Origin: Reyranella soli
Lineage (GTDB): Bacteria; Pseudomonadota; Alphaproteobacteria; Reyranellales; Reyranellaceae
Assembly (NCBI RefSeq): GCF_007992495.1
Contig: NZ_BKAJ01000091.1
Coordinates: 1 to 61,490, forward strand
Direction of reading: 5' to 3'
DNA length: 61,490 bases
Of this stretch, positions 40,912-48,744 are shown piece by piece (positions within the stretch are counted from its first letter, which is position 1; every line of letters starts with the position of its first letter). The notes beneath the pieces are model-generated. The model was not told the origin of the DNA and did no database searches. It was given only the letters and a program-made list of their open reading frames with translations. The position numbers were made by a program, and so were the translations under genes.

Positions 40912-40936
40912 GGAACGCTGGGTCAACGAGGCCGTT
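40912..40936 (+). promoter_or_regulatory. EcfG-type general stress promoter, upstream of first Spy-like gene
   Basis: GGAAC at 40912-40916 and CGTT at 40933-40936 are spaced by exactly 16 bp. This equals the alphaproteobacterial EcfG (sigma-E-type general stress factor) consensus. It leaves about 66 bp between the -10 box and the start of the Spy-like gene at 41003. Confidence 0.72.
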
Positions 40937-41002
40937 CCTTAGAGAGCGACCGGCTGACCCAGGATGGGTGCGCGCGGCCGTACTCTTCCAAAGGAATTAT
41001 GC

Positions 41003-41497
41003 ATGACTCATTTCTTCGCTCCGGTGGCGCGCTCGTTCGCCATCGCCTCCCTGACGGGCGCCGCCCTGCTTGCCGGCTCCGTGGCGCCCACCTGGGCGCA
41101 GACAACCGACAGCAAGGACAGCAAGACGCCGCCCGCAGCCGCCGCGGCCACCAGCACCAAGCCCGAGACCGTCGAGCAGCGCATCACGACGCTGAAGACG
41201 GCGCTCAAGATCACGCCCGACCAGGAGCCCAAGTGGACCGCAGTCGCCCAGGCGATGCGCGACAGCTCGGTCCAGATGGAAAAGCTGGTCGCCACCAAGC
41301 GCGCGATCCCGCCGGAGAAGACCACGGCGGTCGATGACCTGAAGACCTATCAGGAGTTCACCGAAGTCCGTCTCGACGGCCTGAAGAAGGTCAATTCGGC
41401 GTTCAAGTCGCTCTACGACTCGATGCCGGCCGAGCAGAAGAAGAATGCCGACATGGTGTTCGAGAAGTACGGGCCGACGAAGTCGAACCAGGGCTAG
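41003..41497 (+). CDS. Spy/LTXXQ-like periplasmic protein, copy 1
   Basis: A 164-aa exported helical protein. Residues 1-32 are a signal peptide (SFAIASLTGAALLAGSVAPTWAQ). The mature part has an Ala/Thr/Pro linker and a helical core with two LTxxQ-type motifs: ITPDQEPKW and MPAEQKKNAD. Spy/CpxP relatives form cradle-like dimers that protect unfolded periplasmic proteins or restrain envelope-stress sensors. It is the first gene of a two-gene cassette that is repeated at 42016, where the paralogue shares most of the core (TVEQRITTLK, PPEKTTAVDDLKTYQEFTE). AAGGA lies nine bases before ATG. An EcfG-type promoter stands upstream. Confidence 0.85.
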   Translation: MTHFFAPVARSFAIASLTGAALLAGSVAPTWAQTTDSKDSKTPPAAAAATSTKPETVEQRITTLKTALKITPDQEPKWTAVAQAMRDSSVQMEKLVATKRAIPPEKTTAVDDLKTYQEFTEVRLDGLKKVNSAFKSLYDSMPAEQKKNADMVFEKYGPTKSNQG

Positions 41498-41508
41498 GAG
41501 GTTCCATC

Positions 41509-41796
41509 ATGACAAGCAGCAAACGCATCGGCCTGGGCGTAGCCCTCGTGCTGGGCATGCTATCCGTCGCAGCGATCACCGTTCCGGCCAACGCCGCCTG
41601 GTGGGGCAATGGCCAGTGGAACAACGATACGCGGTACGACAACCGGTACAACAACAGCAACGACTGGAACAACCGGTACTACGGCTACCACTATCGCCAG
41701 CCGCCGGTCGTCTACTCGACGCCCTACAATTACGGCTACCAGCCGCCGCCCGTCATCTACGACAACACGCCCGGCTTCACGATCCGCATCCAGTAA
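41509..41796 (+). CDS. Small Trp/Asn/Tyr-rich exported protein, copy 1
   Basis: A 95-aa protein that I do not recognise. Residues 1-30 are a signal peptide ending NAA. The mature chain starts WWGNGQWNND and is made of Asn, Tyr, Arg and Trp repeats (RYDNRYNNSNDWNNRYYGY), then a conserved proline stretch PPVVYSTPYNYGYQPPP and a C-terminal PGFTIRIQ. It has no cysteines and should be unfolded, sticky or glass-like. A good ribosome site (AGGAGG) follows the Spy-like gene by 3 bp, so the two are cotranscribed. The Spy-like neighbour could be its dedicated chaperone (inference). Confidence 0.75.
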   Translation: MTSSKRIGLGVALVLGMLSVAAITVPANAAWWGNGQWNNDTRYDNRYNNSNDWNNRYYGYHYRQPPVVYSTPYNYGYQPPPVIYDNTPGFTIRIQ

Positions 41797-41812
41797 CGGC
41801 TGGAAACGGAAG

Positions 41813-41839
41813 ACGGCGGGCAGCTACTGCCCGCCGTTT
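41813..41839 (+). terminator. Rho-independent terminator behind cassette 1
   Basis: A perfect 11-bp stem (ACGGCGGGCAG with CTGCCCGCCGT) and a three-base loop are followed by a short T-rich stretch. It lies 16 bp behind the stop of the small exported protein gene. Confidence 0.85.
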
Positions 41840-41940
41840 CCTTGAGCGACCGCCCGGCCCCCAAATCCTGTCGGGATTGCGGCAGATTTGCGCTGTGACC
41901 GACGCATGCCCGGGACCTGATTTGGGTGTCTTTTTTCGCC

Positions 41941-41966
41941 GCAACGCTTCCTCGCCGCGGCACGTT
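41941..41966 (+). promoter_or_regulatory. EcfG-like promoter, upstream of second Spy-like gene
   Basis: GCAAC at 41941 and CGTT at 41963 stand 17 bp apart, one base off the GGAAC consensus. The position (about 50 bp from the start at 42016) parallels the promoter of the first cassette, which supports a shared stress input at lower strength. Confidence 0.5.
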
Positions 41967-42015
41967 TTCCCCGCTAGCGGCCGACCTCGGCCGTCCATTG
42001 GAAGAGGAAGCACGC

Positions 42016-42513
42016 ATGACCCATTCCTTGTTCTTTAAAGTGACCCGCCCGGCTGCGATTGCGTCGTTGGCCGGTGCAGCCTTGTTGGCCGGTTCCTTCA
42101 CCCCGGCGATGGCCCAACCGAAGGAAGCCGACAAGCCGCCGGCAGCGGCGGCGGCCACCAGCAACAAGCCTGAGACGGTCGAGCAGCGCATCACCACGCT
42201 GAAGGCCGCCCTCAAGATCACGCCCGACCAGGAGAAGAAGTGGGACGGCGTGGCCCAGGCGATGCGCGACAACGCCAGCCGCATGGAGAAGCTGGTGGCG
42301 GAGAAGCGCAAGATCCCGCCCGAGAAGACCACGGCGGTCGACGACCTGAAGACCTATCAGGAGTTCACGGAGGCCCGTCTGGACGGCCTGAAGCACCTGA
42401 CCTCGGCCTTCAAGTCGCTCTACGACTCGATGACGCCTGAGCAGAAGAAGAACGCCGACACGGTGTTCGAGAAGTACACGCCGCAGCAGCAGCAGCGTGC
42501 CAACCAGGGTTAA
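42016..42513 (+). CDS. Spy/LTXXQ-like periplasmic protein, copy 2
   Basis: A 165-aa paralogue of the protein encoded at 41003. It has a signal peptide (AAIASLAGAALLAGSFTPAMAQ), the same Ala-rich linker, ITPDQEKKW and MTPEQKKNAD motifs and a Gln-rich tail (PQQQQRANQG). It differs from copy 1 mainly in the tail, the linker and at charged surface positions. The start at 42016 lacks a strong ribosome site (GAAGAGGAAGCACGC). It is followed by a second small Trp/Asn/Tyr-rich gene 10 bp on. Confidence 0.85.
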   Translation: MTHSLFFKVTRPAAIASLAGAALLAGSFTPAMAQPKEADKPPAAAAATSNKPETVEQRITTLKAALKITPDQEKKWDGVAQAMRDNASRMEKLVAEKRKIPPEKTTAVDDLKTYQEFTEARLDGLKHLTSAFKSLYDSMTPEQKKNADTVFEKYTPQQQQRANQG

Positions 42514-42523
42514 GGAGGCAGCC

Positions 42524-42790
42524 ATGACGATCAGGAAAGGCATCGGCCTGGCGGTTGGCGCCATCGTCGCCGCCCTCGCCGTGGCCACCCCGGCCAGCGC
42601 GGCCTGGTGGGGCAACGGCCAATACTACAACGACAACCGCTGGAACAACTATAACGACCGCTACTACGGCTACTACTACAGGACGCCGCCGGTGGTTTAC
42701 TCGACGCCGTACAACTACGGCTACTATCCGCCGCCGGTTTACTACAGCCCGAGCCCTGCCCCGGGTTTCTCGATCCAGATCCGGCCGTAG
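42524..42790 (+). CDS. Small Trp/Asn/Tyr-rich exported protein, copy 2
   Basis: An 88-aa paralogue of the 41509 product: signal peptide ending ASA, then AWWGNGQYYNDNRWNNYNDRYYGYYY, the shared PPVVYSTPYNYGYYPPP block and C-terminal PGFSIQIRP. No known domain is seen. The conserved elements between the copies (WWGNGQ start, PPVVYSTPYNYGY, PGF-x-I end) are the parts worth testing. Ribosome site AAGGAGG lies eight bases ahead. Confidence 0.75.
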   Translation: MTIRKGIGLAVGAIVAALAVATPASAAWWGNGQYYNDNRWNNYNDRYYGYYYRTPPVVYSTPYNYGYYPPPVYYSPSPAPGFSIQIRP

Positions 42791-42809
42791 CGGCTGTTTA
42801 TATGAAGGG

Positions 42810-42836
42810 CGGCGGGCAGCGATGCCCGCCGTTTTT
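42810..42836. terminator. Terminator behind cassette 2, shared with the LysR gene
   Basis: A perfect 9-bp stem (CGGCGGGCA with TGCCCGCCG) has a GCGA tetraloop and five T residues on the plus strand. It touches the stop codon of the convergent LysR gene and may serve both directions. Confidence 0.88.
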
Positions 42837-43717
42837 CATGCCGCCAGCCGCAGCGCCGACAGCGCCCGCTTCAGCACCGGCGAGCGATTGTCGGGCTTCC
42901 ACAAGGCCGAGACCTCCGCGACCGGCGCTTCGCCCTTGATGCGCATGAAGGTGACGCCGGGAAAGCCCGATGCGGCCAATGTGCTCGGGACCACGGAAAC
43001 CCCGGCGCCGACCGACACCAGGCTCAGGATCGTGAGCAGGTTGCGCGGCTGGTGCGGTGGGATGGTGGGGCTGATGCCGGCGGCGCGGCAAGCCGCGATG
43101 ATGCTGTCGTAGAAGATCGGCGACATGTGCCGGAGCGGCAGCACGAAATCGTCCAACGCGAAATCCGAGAGCGCGGCGCGCTTGCGGCCCGCCAGCCGAT
43201 GGCCGTCGGGAACGGCCATGACCATCGGATCGCGAACGATCACCCGCGCCGTCAGGCCGGGATGCTGGGCCGGCGTGTGCAGGAAGGCGATGTCGATCTT
43301 GTCCTCGTGCAGCGCCTCGATCTGCTCCGACGAATTCATCTCCTGCCACATCACTGTGACGCCCGGCACGCCGCGCGACATCGTGGCATAGAGCTTGTGC
43401 GTCTCGGTGAAGACCGATGAGGTGATGAAGCCGGCGCGCAGATAGCCGCTGCGCCCCTTGTCGGCGCGCTGCACGACGTGCCGCAGCCCGTCGACCTGGC
43501 CCACCAGGCGGCGTGCTTCGTCCAGAAGGGCGGTGCCCGCGTCGGTGATGCGCACCGAGCGCTTGGTGCGATGGAACAGCGTGACGCTGAGCTCCGCCTC
43601 CAGCGCCTTGATGTGCTGGGTGAGCGGCGGTTGCGACAGGTTCAACCGCTTGGCGGCGCGGCCGAAATGCAGTTCCTCGGCCACGGCGAGGAAGCAGCGC
43701 AGGGAGCGGAGGTTCAC
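42836..43717 (-). CDS. LysR-family transcription regulator
   Basis: A 293-aa regulator. The winged helix-turn-helix is at residues 1-60 (LRSLRCFLAVAEELHFGRAAKRLNLSQPPLTQHIKALEAELSVTLFHR); the remainder is the periplasmic-binding-fold effector domain. The start is GTG at 43717 with AAGGA eight bases ahead; the longer frame runs over the divergent gene's promoter. It diverges from the eight-gene CoA operon and very likely controls it. The effector is probably the substrate or its CoA ester. Confidence 0.92.
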   Translation of the reverse strand: MNLRSLRCFLAVAEELHFGRAAKRLNLSQPPLTQHIKALEAELSVTLFHRTKRSVRITDAGTALLDEARRLVGQVDGLRHVVQRADKGRSGYLRAGFITSSVFTETHKLYATMSRGVPGVTVMWQEMNSSEQIEALHEDKIDIAFLHTPAQHPGLTARVIVRDPMVMAVPDGHRLAGRKRAALSDFALDDFVLPLRHMSPIFYDSIIAACRAAGISPTIPPHQPRNLLTILSLVSVGAGVSVVPSTLAASGFPGVTFMRIKGEAPVAEVSALWKPDNRSPVLKRALSALRLAA

Positions 43718-43731
43718 GTCTGATTTCCTTG

Positions 43732-43759
43732 GACTATTAGTCTTATAGCAAAAATATAA
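43732..43759. promoter_or_regulatory. Palindromes in the LysR/CoA-operon intergenic region
   Basis: GACTATTAGTC is a perfect 11-bp inverted repeat, and TTATA-N7-TATAA follows directly; the latter fits the T-N11-A form of LysR sites. The stretch is strikingly AT-rich for this GC-rich genome and lies between the divergent starts. Confidence 0.55.
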
Positions 43760-43813
43760 TTCCAAAATGACTGCCTCCGGCGAATCTTCCGGTCCGGAGG
43801 AAAAACAGCAAGA

Positions 43814-44782
43814 ATGATCACCAGACGGTTGGCGCTCGGCGCCGCCCTGGCCGCCCTGCCGATGGCACGGCTGGCCGCGCAGGATTATCCGAACAGGCCC
43901 ATCAAGCTCGTCATCCCTTTCACGCCGGGTGGCGTGACCGACAACATCGGTCGCGTCTTCACCGAGCGCATGGGGCGCGAGCTCGGCCAGCAGTTCATCA
44001 TCGACAACCGGGCCGGCGCCAACGGCCGCATCGGCACGGACGCCGTCGCCAAGGCGGCACCTGACGGCTATACGCTGCTGCTGGGCGGCATCGGCGCGCT
44101 GACCATCCATCCCAACATGATGAAGCTGCCGTACGATCCGGTCGCCGACTTCATCCCGATCAGCCTGATTGCCACCAACGACGTCGTCATCGTCATCAAT
44201 CCCAAGCTGTCGCCCAAGACGCCGGCCGAGCTGTTCGCCTTCTGCAAAGCGAACTCCGGCAAGCTGCAATACGGCTCCTCGGGCATCGGTGCGCCGACCC
44301 ATCTGGCGGCCGAGCTTTTCAAGAGCAGAGTCGGCTTCGACATGGTCCACGTGCCCTACAAGGGCGACAGCGCCGCCATAATGGACGTGGTGAGCGGCAC
44401 CGTGGATATGAGCTTCTCGACCGTGTCGGCCACCATCTCGCTGATCCGCGGTGGCAAGCTGCGGCCGATCGCGACGACCGGCCTGGTGCGCTCGCAGTCC
44501 CTGCCCGACGTTCCCACGCTCGACGAATCAGGGCTCAAGGGGTTCAACGCCGAGAGCTGGGTCGGCCTCATCGCGCCGGCGCATACGCCTGCCCCCATCA
44601 TCAAGCGGCTTTACGATGCCACGAAGGTGACGCTGGCCGATCCCGAGGTGCGGCAGAAGCTGATTGCCGGCGGCAATACCATCGTCGGCAACGATACCGA
44701 GCAGTTCCGCGCCTTCCTCGCCGCCGAGACCAAGAAATGGGGCGACGTGATCCGCGCGGGCAACATCAAGTCGGACGAATGA
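43814..44782 (+). CDS. Tripartite tricarboxylate transporter (Bug/TctC) receptor
   Basis: A 322-aa periplasmic receptor. The signal is short (RRLALGAALAALPMARLAAQ), and the mature part has YPNRPIKLVIPFTPGGVTDNIGRVF, DNRAGANGRIGTDAVAKAAPDGYTLL, PYKGDSAAIMDVVSGTVDMSFST and a C-terminal helix. It is the first gene of the operon under LysR control and should bring the carboxylate to be activated into the cell together with a TctAB carrier encoded elsewhere. Its stop overlaps the CoA-transferase start (ATGA). Confidence 0.92.
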   Translation: MITRRLALGAALAALPMARLAAQDYPNRPIKLVIPFTPGGVTDNIGRVFTERMGRELGQQFIIDNRAGANGRIGTDAVAKAAPDGYTLLLGGIGALTIHPNMMKLPYDPVADFIPISLIATNDVVIVINPKLSPKTPAELFAFCKANSGKLQYGSSGIGAPTHLAAELFKSRVGFDMVHVPYKGDSAAIMDVVSGTVDMSFSTVSATISLIRGGKLRPIATTGLVRSQSLPDVPTLDESGLKGFNAESWVGLIAPAHTPAPIIKRLYDATKVTLADPEVRQKLIAGGNTIVGNDTEQFRAFLAAETKKWGDVIRAGNIKSDE

Positions 44783-46011
44783 CAACCGGCGCGATGCGGC
44801 CGCTCGAGGGTGTGCGCATTCTCGATCTCAGCCGCGTGCTGGCCGGTCCGACGGCTGCCCAGACGCTGGCCGATCTCGGTGCCGAGGTCATCAAGATCGA
44901 GCGCCCCGCGGTCGGCGATGACACACGCCTAATGGGTCCGCACTTCCAGGGCGACACTGACCTGGTCGACCGCTCGGCCTATTTCTGGGCCGTCAATCGC
45001 GGCAAGAAGTCGGTGGCTATCGATCTCGCCATCGCCGAGGGGGCCGATCTCGTCCGTGGCCTGGCGGCGCGCGCCGACGTCCTTATCGAGAACTTCAAGG
45101 TCGGCGCGCTCGACCGTTATCGCCTGGGCGTCGCCGATCTGGCGGCGATCAACCCGCAGCTGGTCTATTGCTCGATCACCGGCTTCGGCCAGACCGGTCC
45201 CTACCGCCATCGCCCCGGATACGATTCCATCATCCAGGCCGTAGGCGGCCTGATGAGCATCACCGGCGAGCCCGACGGCAGCCCGGGCGGCGGCCCGCAG
45301 CGCGCCGGCGTACCCATGATCGACATCATGACCGGCCTCTACGCCTCGACCGCGATCCTCGCCGCGCTGCGTCATCGCGATCGTACCGGGCAGGGCCAGC
45401 ACATCGACCTCGCTCTGCTCGACGTCATGGTCTCCTCGCTGTCCTATTTCGGCGTCAGCCACCTTGCCTCGGGTCGCGTGCCGCAGCGCACCGGCACGCG
45501 CAACCCGGTGACCCATCCCAGCGGCATCTACGACTGCAGCGACGGCCAGATCATGATCATCGCCGGCAACGACGACCAGTTCCGCAGGCTCTGTGGCGCG
45601 CTCGGCGTGCCGGCACTGGCCGAAGATCCGCGATTTGCGACATCCCCTGATCGCGTTGCCAATGCCCACGCTCTCGACGAGATCGTCGGCCCGGTCCTGG
45701 CGGCGCGTACTCTGCAGGATTGCCTGGCCGCGTTCGAGAAGGCGGGCCTGCCCGCCGGCCCGATCAACGACCTCGGGCGCGTCTTTGCCGACTGCCATGT
45801 CCGCGAACGCGGCGCCGTCGTCTCCTTCGATCACCCGGCGATCGGCGCGGTTGGCTGTCTCGCCTCGCCGATGCGCCTTTCCGCGACGCCGGTGCAATAC
45901 GACCAGCGGCCGGCAATGCTGGGCGAGCACACCCGCCGTACGCTGAGCGAGCTACTCGGTCTTTCCGACCGCGACCTGGACGGCTTGCAGGCCAAGGGAG
46001 CGATCGGATGA
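44779..46011 (+). CDS. Class III CoA-transferase (CaiB/BaiF family)
   Basis: A 410-aa interlocked-dimer CoA-transferase. The nucleophile Asp is D182 in AGVPMIDIMTGLYAS; other landmarks are VRILDLSRVLAGPTAAQTLADLGAEVIKIE, NRGKKSVAIDL, ITGFGQTGPYRHRPGYDSIIQAVGG and GIYDCSDGQIMII. It moves CoA between acids, most likely from a product acyl-CoA to the imported acid. The start is coupled to the receptor stop and the stop to the crotonase start (ATGA both times). Confidence 0.92.
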   Translation: MTTGAMRPLEGVRILDLSRVLAGPTAAQTLADLGAEVIKIERPAVGDDTRLMGPHFQGDTDLVDRSAYFWAVNRGKKSVAIDLAIAEGADLVRGLAARADVLIENFKVGALDRYRLGVADLAAINPQLVYCSITGFGQTGPYRHRPGYDSIIQAVGGLMSITGEPDGSPGGGPQRAGVPMIDIMTGLYASTAILAALRHRDRTGQGQHIDLALLDVMVSSLSYFGVSHLASGRVPQRTGTRNPVTHPSGIYDCSDGQIMIIAGNDDQFRRLCGALGVPALAEDPRFATSPDRVANAHALDEIVGPVLAARTLQDCLAAFEKAGLPAGPINDLGRVFADCHVRERGAVVSFDHPAIGAVGCLASPMRLSATPVQYDQRPAMLGEHTRRTLSELLGLSDRDLDGLQAKGAIG

Positions 46012-46760
46012 CCGACCCTGTTCTCTACGAGATGCGGGGGCCGATCGCGGTCATCACGTTGGACCGGCCGGAGAAGCGGAACGTCGTCAACACGGCGATG
46101 CGCGACGGCGTGCTGGCCGCCTGGCAGCGTTTCGAGGCCGACCCGGCGGCACGGGTGGCGATCCTGACGGCCGCGGGCGACAAGGCGTTCTGCGCCGGCC
46201 GTGACCTCTCTGAAGCGGCAAGCGGACACGGTCACGGCTTCATTCCCATCCTGCGCGACGAGATTTCCGTCTCCAAGCCGGTGATCGCCGCGGTCAACGG
46301 CGCGGCCCTGGGCGGCGGCTGCTTCCTCGCGATCTCCTGCGACCTCTGCGTCGCGGCCGAACATGCCAGCTTCGCGCTGACGGAAGCGCGGGTCGGACGC
46401 GCGCCGATCTATGCTTTCTGGCTGAACGACATCATCCCGCAGAAAGTGGCGCTCGAAATGTCGATGACCGGCAATCCGATCGGCGCGCGACGCGCCTACG
46501 AGCTCGGCCTCGTCAACCATGTCGTGCCGGCCGCCGAGCTGATGGACAAGGCGATGGCGCTGGCGACCGACCTCTGCGCCGCCGCGCCGCTCAGCGTCGC
46601 GGCGACCAAAGCCATGCTCTACGAGACGGCGGGCCTCGACACGGTGTCCGCCCTGGAGCTCGCGCTCGCCCGCTTCAAGCCGGTGTTCGAGAGCGAAGAC
46701 GCGATGGAAGGCATGCGGGCCTTCCGCGAAAAGCGCCCTCCGCAATGGAAGGGTCGATAG
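46008..46760 (+). CDS. Enoyl-CoA hydratase/isomerase (crotonase) 1
   Basis: A 250-aa crotonase. Oxyanion-hole segments are FCAGRDLSEA and AALGGGC. The two catalytic acids of typical hydratases map to F106 (in GGGCFLAISCD) and E126 (ALTEARVG), so only one Glu is retained. It may be an isomerase, dehydratase or hydrolase rather than a plain hydratase. The start overlaps the CoA-transferase stop, and 9 bp separate it from the second crotonase. Confidence 0.9.
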   Translation: MTDPVLYEMRGPIAVITLDRPEKRNVVNTAMRDGVLAAWQRFEADPAARVAILTAAGDKAFCAGRDLSEAASGHGHGFIPILRDEISVSKPVIAAVNGAALGGGCFLAISCDLCVAAEHASFALTEARVGRAPIYAFWLNDIIPQKVALEMSMTGNPIGARRAYELGLVNHVVPAAELMDKAMALATDLCAAAPLSVAATKAMLYETAGLDTVSALELALARFKPVFESEDAMEGMRAFREKRPPQWKGR

Positions 46761-46769
46761 GAGGAAGAC

Positions 46770-47558
46770 ATGCCTTTGCTGAGCGAGATCCGCGGCCACG
46801 TGGCCATCCTGACCTTGAGCCGTCCCGAGGCGCGCAACGCCTGGGACGAGGACTTCAACGAAGGCCTCGAATCCAAGCTTGCCGAGCTGGAGAAGAATCA
46901 CGAGGTCCGCTGCGTCATCCTCACGGGTGACGAGAAGGGCCGCGCCTTCTCAGCCGGCGCCAACCTGGCCGACACCGACACCCATACCGTGGCGTCTCCC
47001 GCGGCCTTCATCACCGGCATCCCTCATTGGCGCAAGTTCGTCGCCAATCTTTTGACCGACTTCCCCAAGCCGGTGATCGCCGCGGTCAACGGCTACGCCA
47101 TCGGCATTGGCTGCATCGCGACCTACTGCTGCGACCTGATCGTGGCGTCCGACCGCGCCGAATGGCGCCTGCCCCAGGTGCGGCTGGGCATCATGCCGGC
47201 CTACGGCGGCGCCGTGCGACTGGCGCGCTGGGTCGGCAAGGGCAACGCCATGCGCGCCGCCCTCGGCCATCCGATCGACGCCACCGAGGCCTATCGCATC
47301 GGCCTCGCCCAATGGCTGGTGCCGCACGCCGAGCTGATGGAGCGCGCGCTCAAGGTGGCGGACGACATCGCGGCCCTGCCGCCGCTCGCGGCGCGGATCG
47401 CCAAGGAATCGCTGACCAAGGGCCTGGACATCCCGAACATCCAGGATGCGTCCGAGGTCGACGTCTACCGCTTCATGGCGCTGAGCCAGACCGAAGATTC
47501 AAAGGAAGCGCACAATGCCTGGCGGGAGAAGCGCACCGCCACGGTGCGCGGCGTCTGA
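46770..47558 (+). CDS. Crotonase-family protein 2, both catalytic glutamates absent
   Basis: A 262-aa crotonase fold. CoA binding and oxyanion-hole parts are present (FSAGANLADTD, YAIGIGC). The two usual Glu positions read I116 (GIGCIATYCCD) and Q136 (RLPQVRLG), so neither is an acid. It is thus unlikely to hydrate double bonds by the normal mechanism and may be a specialised isomerase, decarboxylase or partner subunit. AGGAGG stands before the ATG. Confidence 0.88.
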   Translation: MPLLSEIRGHVAILTLSRPEARNAWDEDFNEGLESKLAELEKNHEVRCVILTGDEKGRAFSAGANLADTDTHTVASPAAFITGIPHWRKFVANLLTDFPKPVIAAVNGYAIGIGCIATYCCDLIVASDRAEWRLPQVRLGIMPAYGGAVRLARWVGKGNAMRAALGHPIDATEAYRIGLAQWLVPHAELMERALKVADDIAALPPLAARIAKESLTKGLDIPNIQDASEVDVYRFMALSQTEDSKEAHNAWREKRTATVRGV

Positions 47559-47559
47559 C

Positions 47560-48744
47560 ATGAGCGCCTTCTCGGGCATCCGCGTCCTCGACCTCAGCCG
47601 CGTGCTGGCAGGGCCATCGTGCGGCCAGCTGCTGGCCGACTTCGGCGCCGACGTCATCAAGGTCGAGGATGTCGGCGGCGACGAGAACCGCAAGTGGGCG
47701 CCCGTGGTCGACGGCGAGAGCGCCAACTATCTCAGCGTCAATCGCGGCAAGCGCGGCATGACGCTCAATCTCAAAAGCGGCGCCGGCCAGCAGATCCTGG
47801 CCGGCCTGGTGCGCAAGAGCGACGTCGTGATCGACAGTTTCCTGCCGGCCGTCGCCGAACGGCTGGGTGTCGACGACGCGACGCTGCGCGCGCTCAAGCC
47901 CGACCTGATCCACGTGACGATCAGCGGCTACGGCCATGACGGTCCATTAGCCGCCAAGCCGGGCTACGACCTGATGCTGCAGGCCTTCAGCGGCATGATG
48001 GCGATGACCGGCGAGCGCGGCGGCGGGCCGATCCGCGCCGGCGCCTCCTTCATCGACATGGCGACGGGCATGCTGGCCTTCTCGGGCGTCTCGGCGGCGC
48101 TCTATGCGCGACTGGCCGGCAAGGCTAGCGGCCAGCATATCCGCGTCTCGCTGCTGGAAACCGCGATCGCCCTGCTCGGTTATCACATTCCCGCCTACAC
48201 GCTCGCCGGCAAGCTGCCGCCGCGCGACGGCTCGGGCGTGTGGCACATCGTGCCCTATCAGGCGTTCCGCACGCGTGACGGTTATGTGCTGGCGGGCGCC
48301 ACCAACGATGCCGCCTGGCAGCGGCTCTGCACCGCCATCGGCGCTGCCGAGCTCGGCGGCAACCCGGCCTACGCCACCACGGTCTTGCGCATCGAGAATC
48401 GCGAGCCGGTGATCGCCGGCCTGTCGAAGATCTTTGCGACACGCGAAACGGCAGCGTGGGTCCGCCTGCTCGACGCCGCAAATGTGCCGTGTTCGCCCGT
48501 GAATGACATCGCTGAGACGCTGGCCCATCCGCAGGTGGCGGCGATGCAGATGGTGGTGGACGTGGAACGCAAATCGGGCGGGACGTTGCGACTGGCGGGC
48601 GTGCCGCTGAACCTTTCGGCGACACCGGCCGAGCCGGGCGGCGCGCCGCCACGGCTCGGCGAGCACACCGACGACATCCTGAAGAAAGAGCTGGGCCTGG
48701 ACGACGCTGGGATCGCGGCCCTGCGCAAGGAAGGAACGATATGA
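47560..48744 (+). CDS. Class III CoA-transferase (CaiB/BaiF family) 2
   Basis: A 394-aa protein with the same landmarks as the first: IRVLDLSRVLAGPSCGQLLADFGADVIKVE, NRGKRGMTLNL, ISGYGHDGPLAAKPGYDLMLQAFSG and the nucleophile D166 in ASFIDMATGML. The start follows the crotonase stop by one base and the stop overlaps the next start as ATGA. Two CoA-transferases in one operon suggest entry and recycling of CoA on different acids, or a heteromeric enzyme. Confidence 0.9.
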   Translation: MSAFSGIRVLDLSRVLAGPSCGQLLADFGADVIKVEDVGGDENRKWAPVVDGESANYLSVNRGKRGMTLNLKSGAGQQILAGLVRKSDVVIDSFLPAVAERLGVDDATLRALKPDLIHVTISGYGHDGPLAAKPGYDLMLQAFSGMMAMTGERGGGPIRAGASFIDMATGMLAFSGVSAALYARLAGKASGQHIRVSLLETAIALLGYHIPAYTLAGKLPPRDGSGVWHIVPYQAFRTRDGYVLAGATNDAAWQRLCTAIGAAELGGNPAYATTVLRIENREPVIAGLSKIFATRETAAWVRLLDAANVPCSPVNDIAETLAHPQVAAMQMVVDVERKSGGTLRLAGVPLNLSATPAEPGGAPPRLGEHTDDILKKELGLDDAGIAALRKEGTI

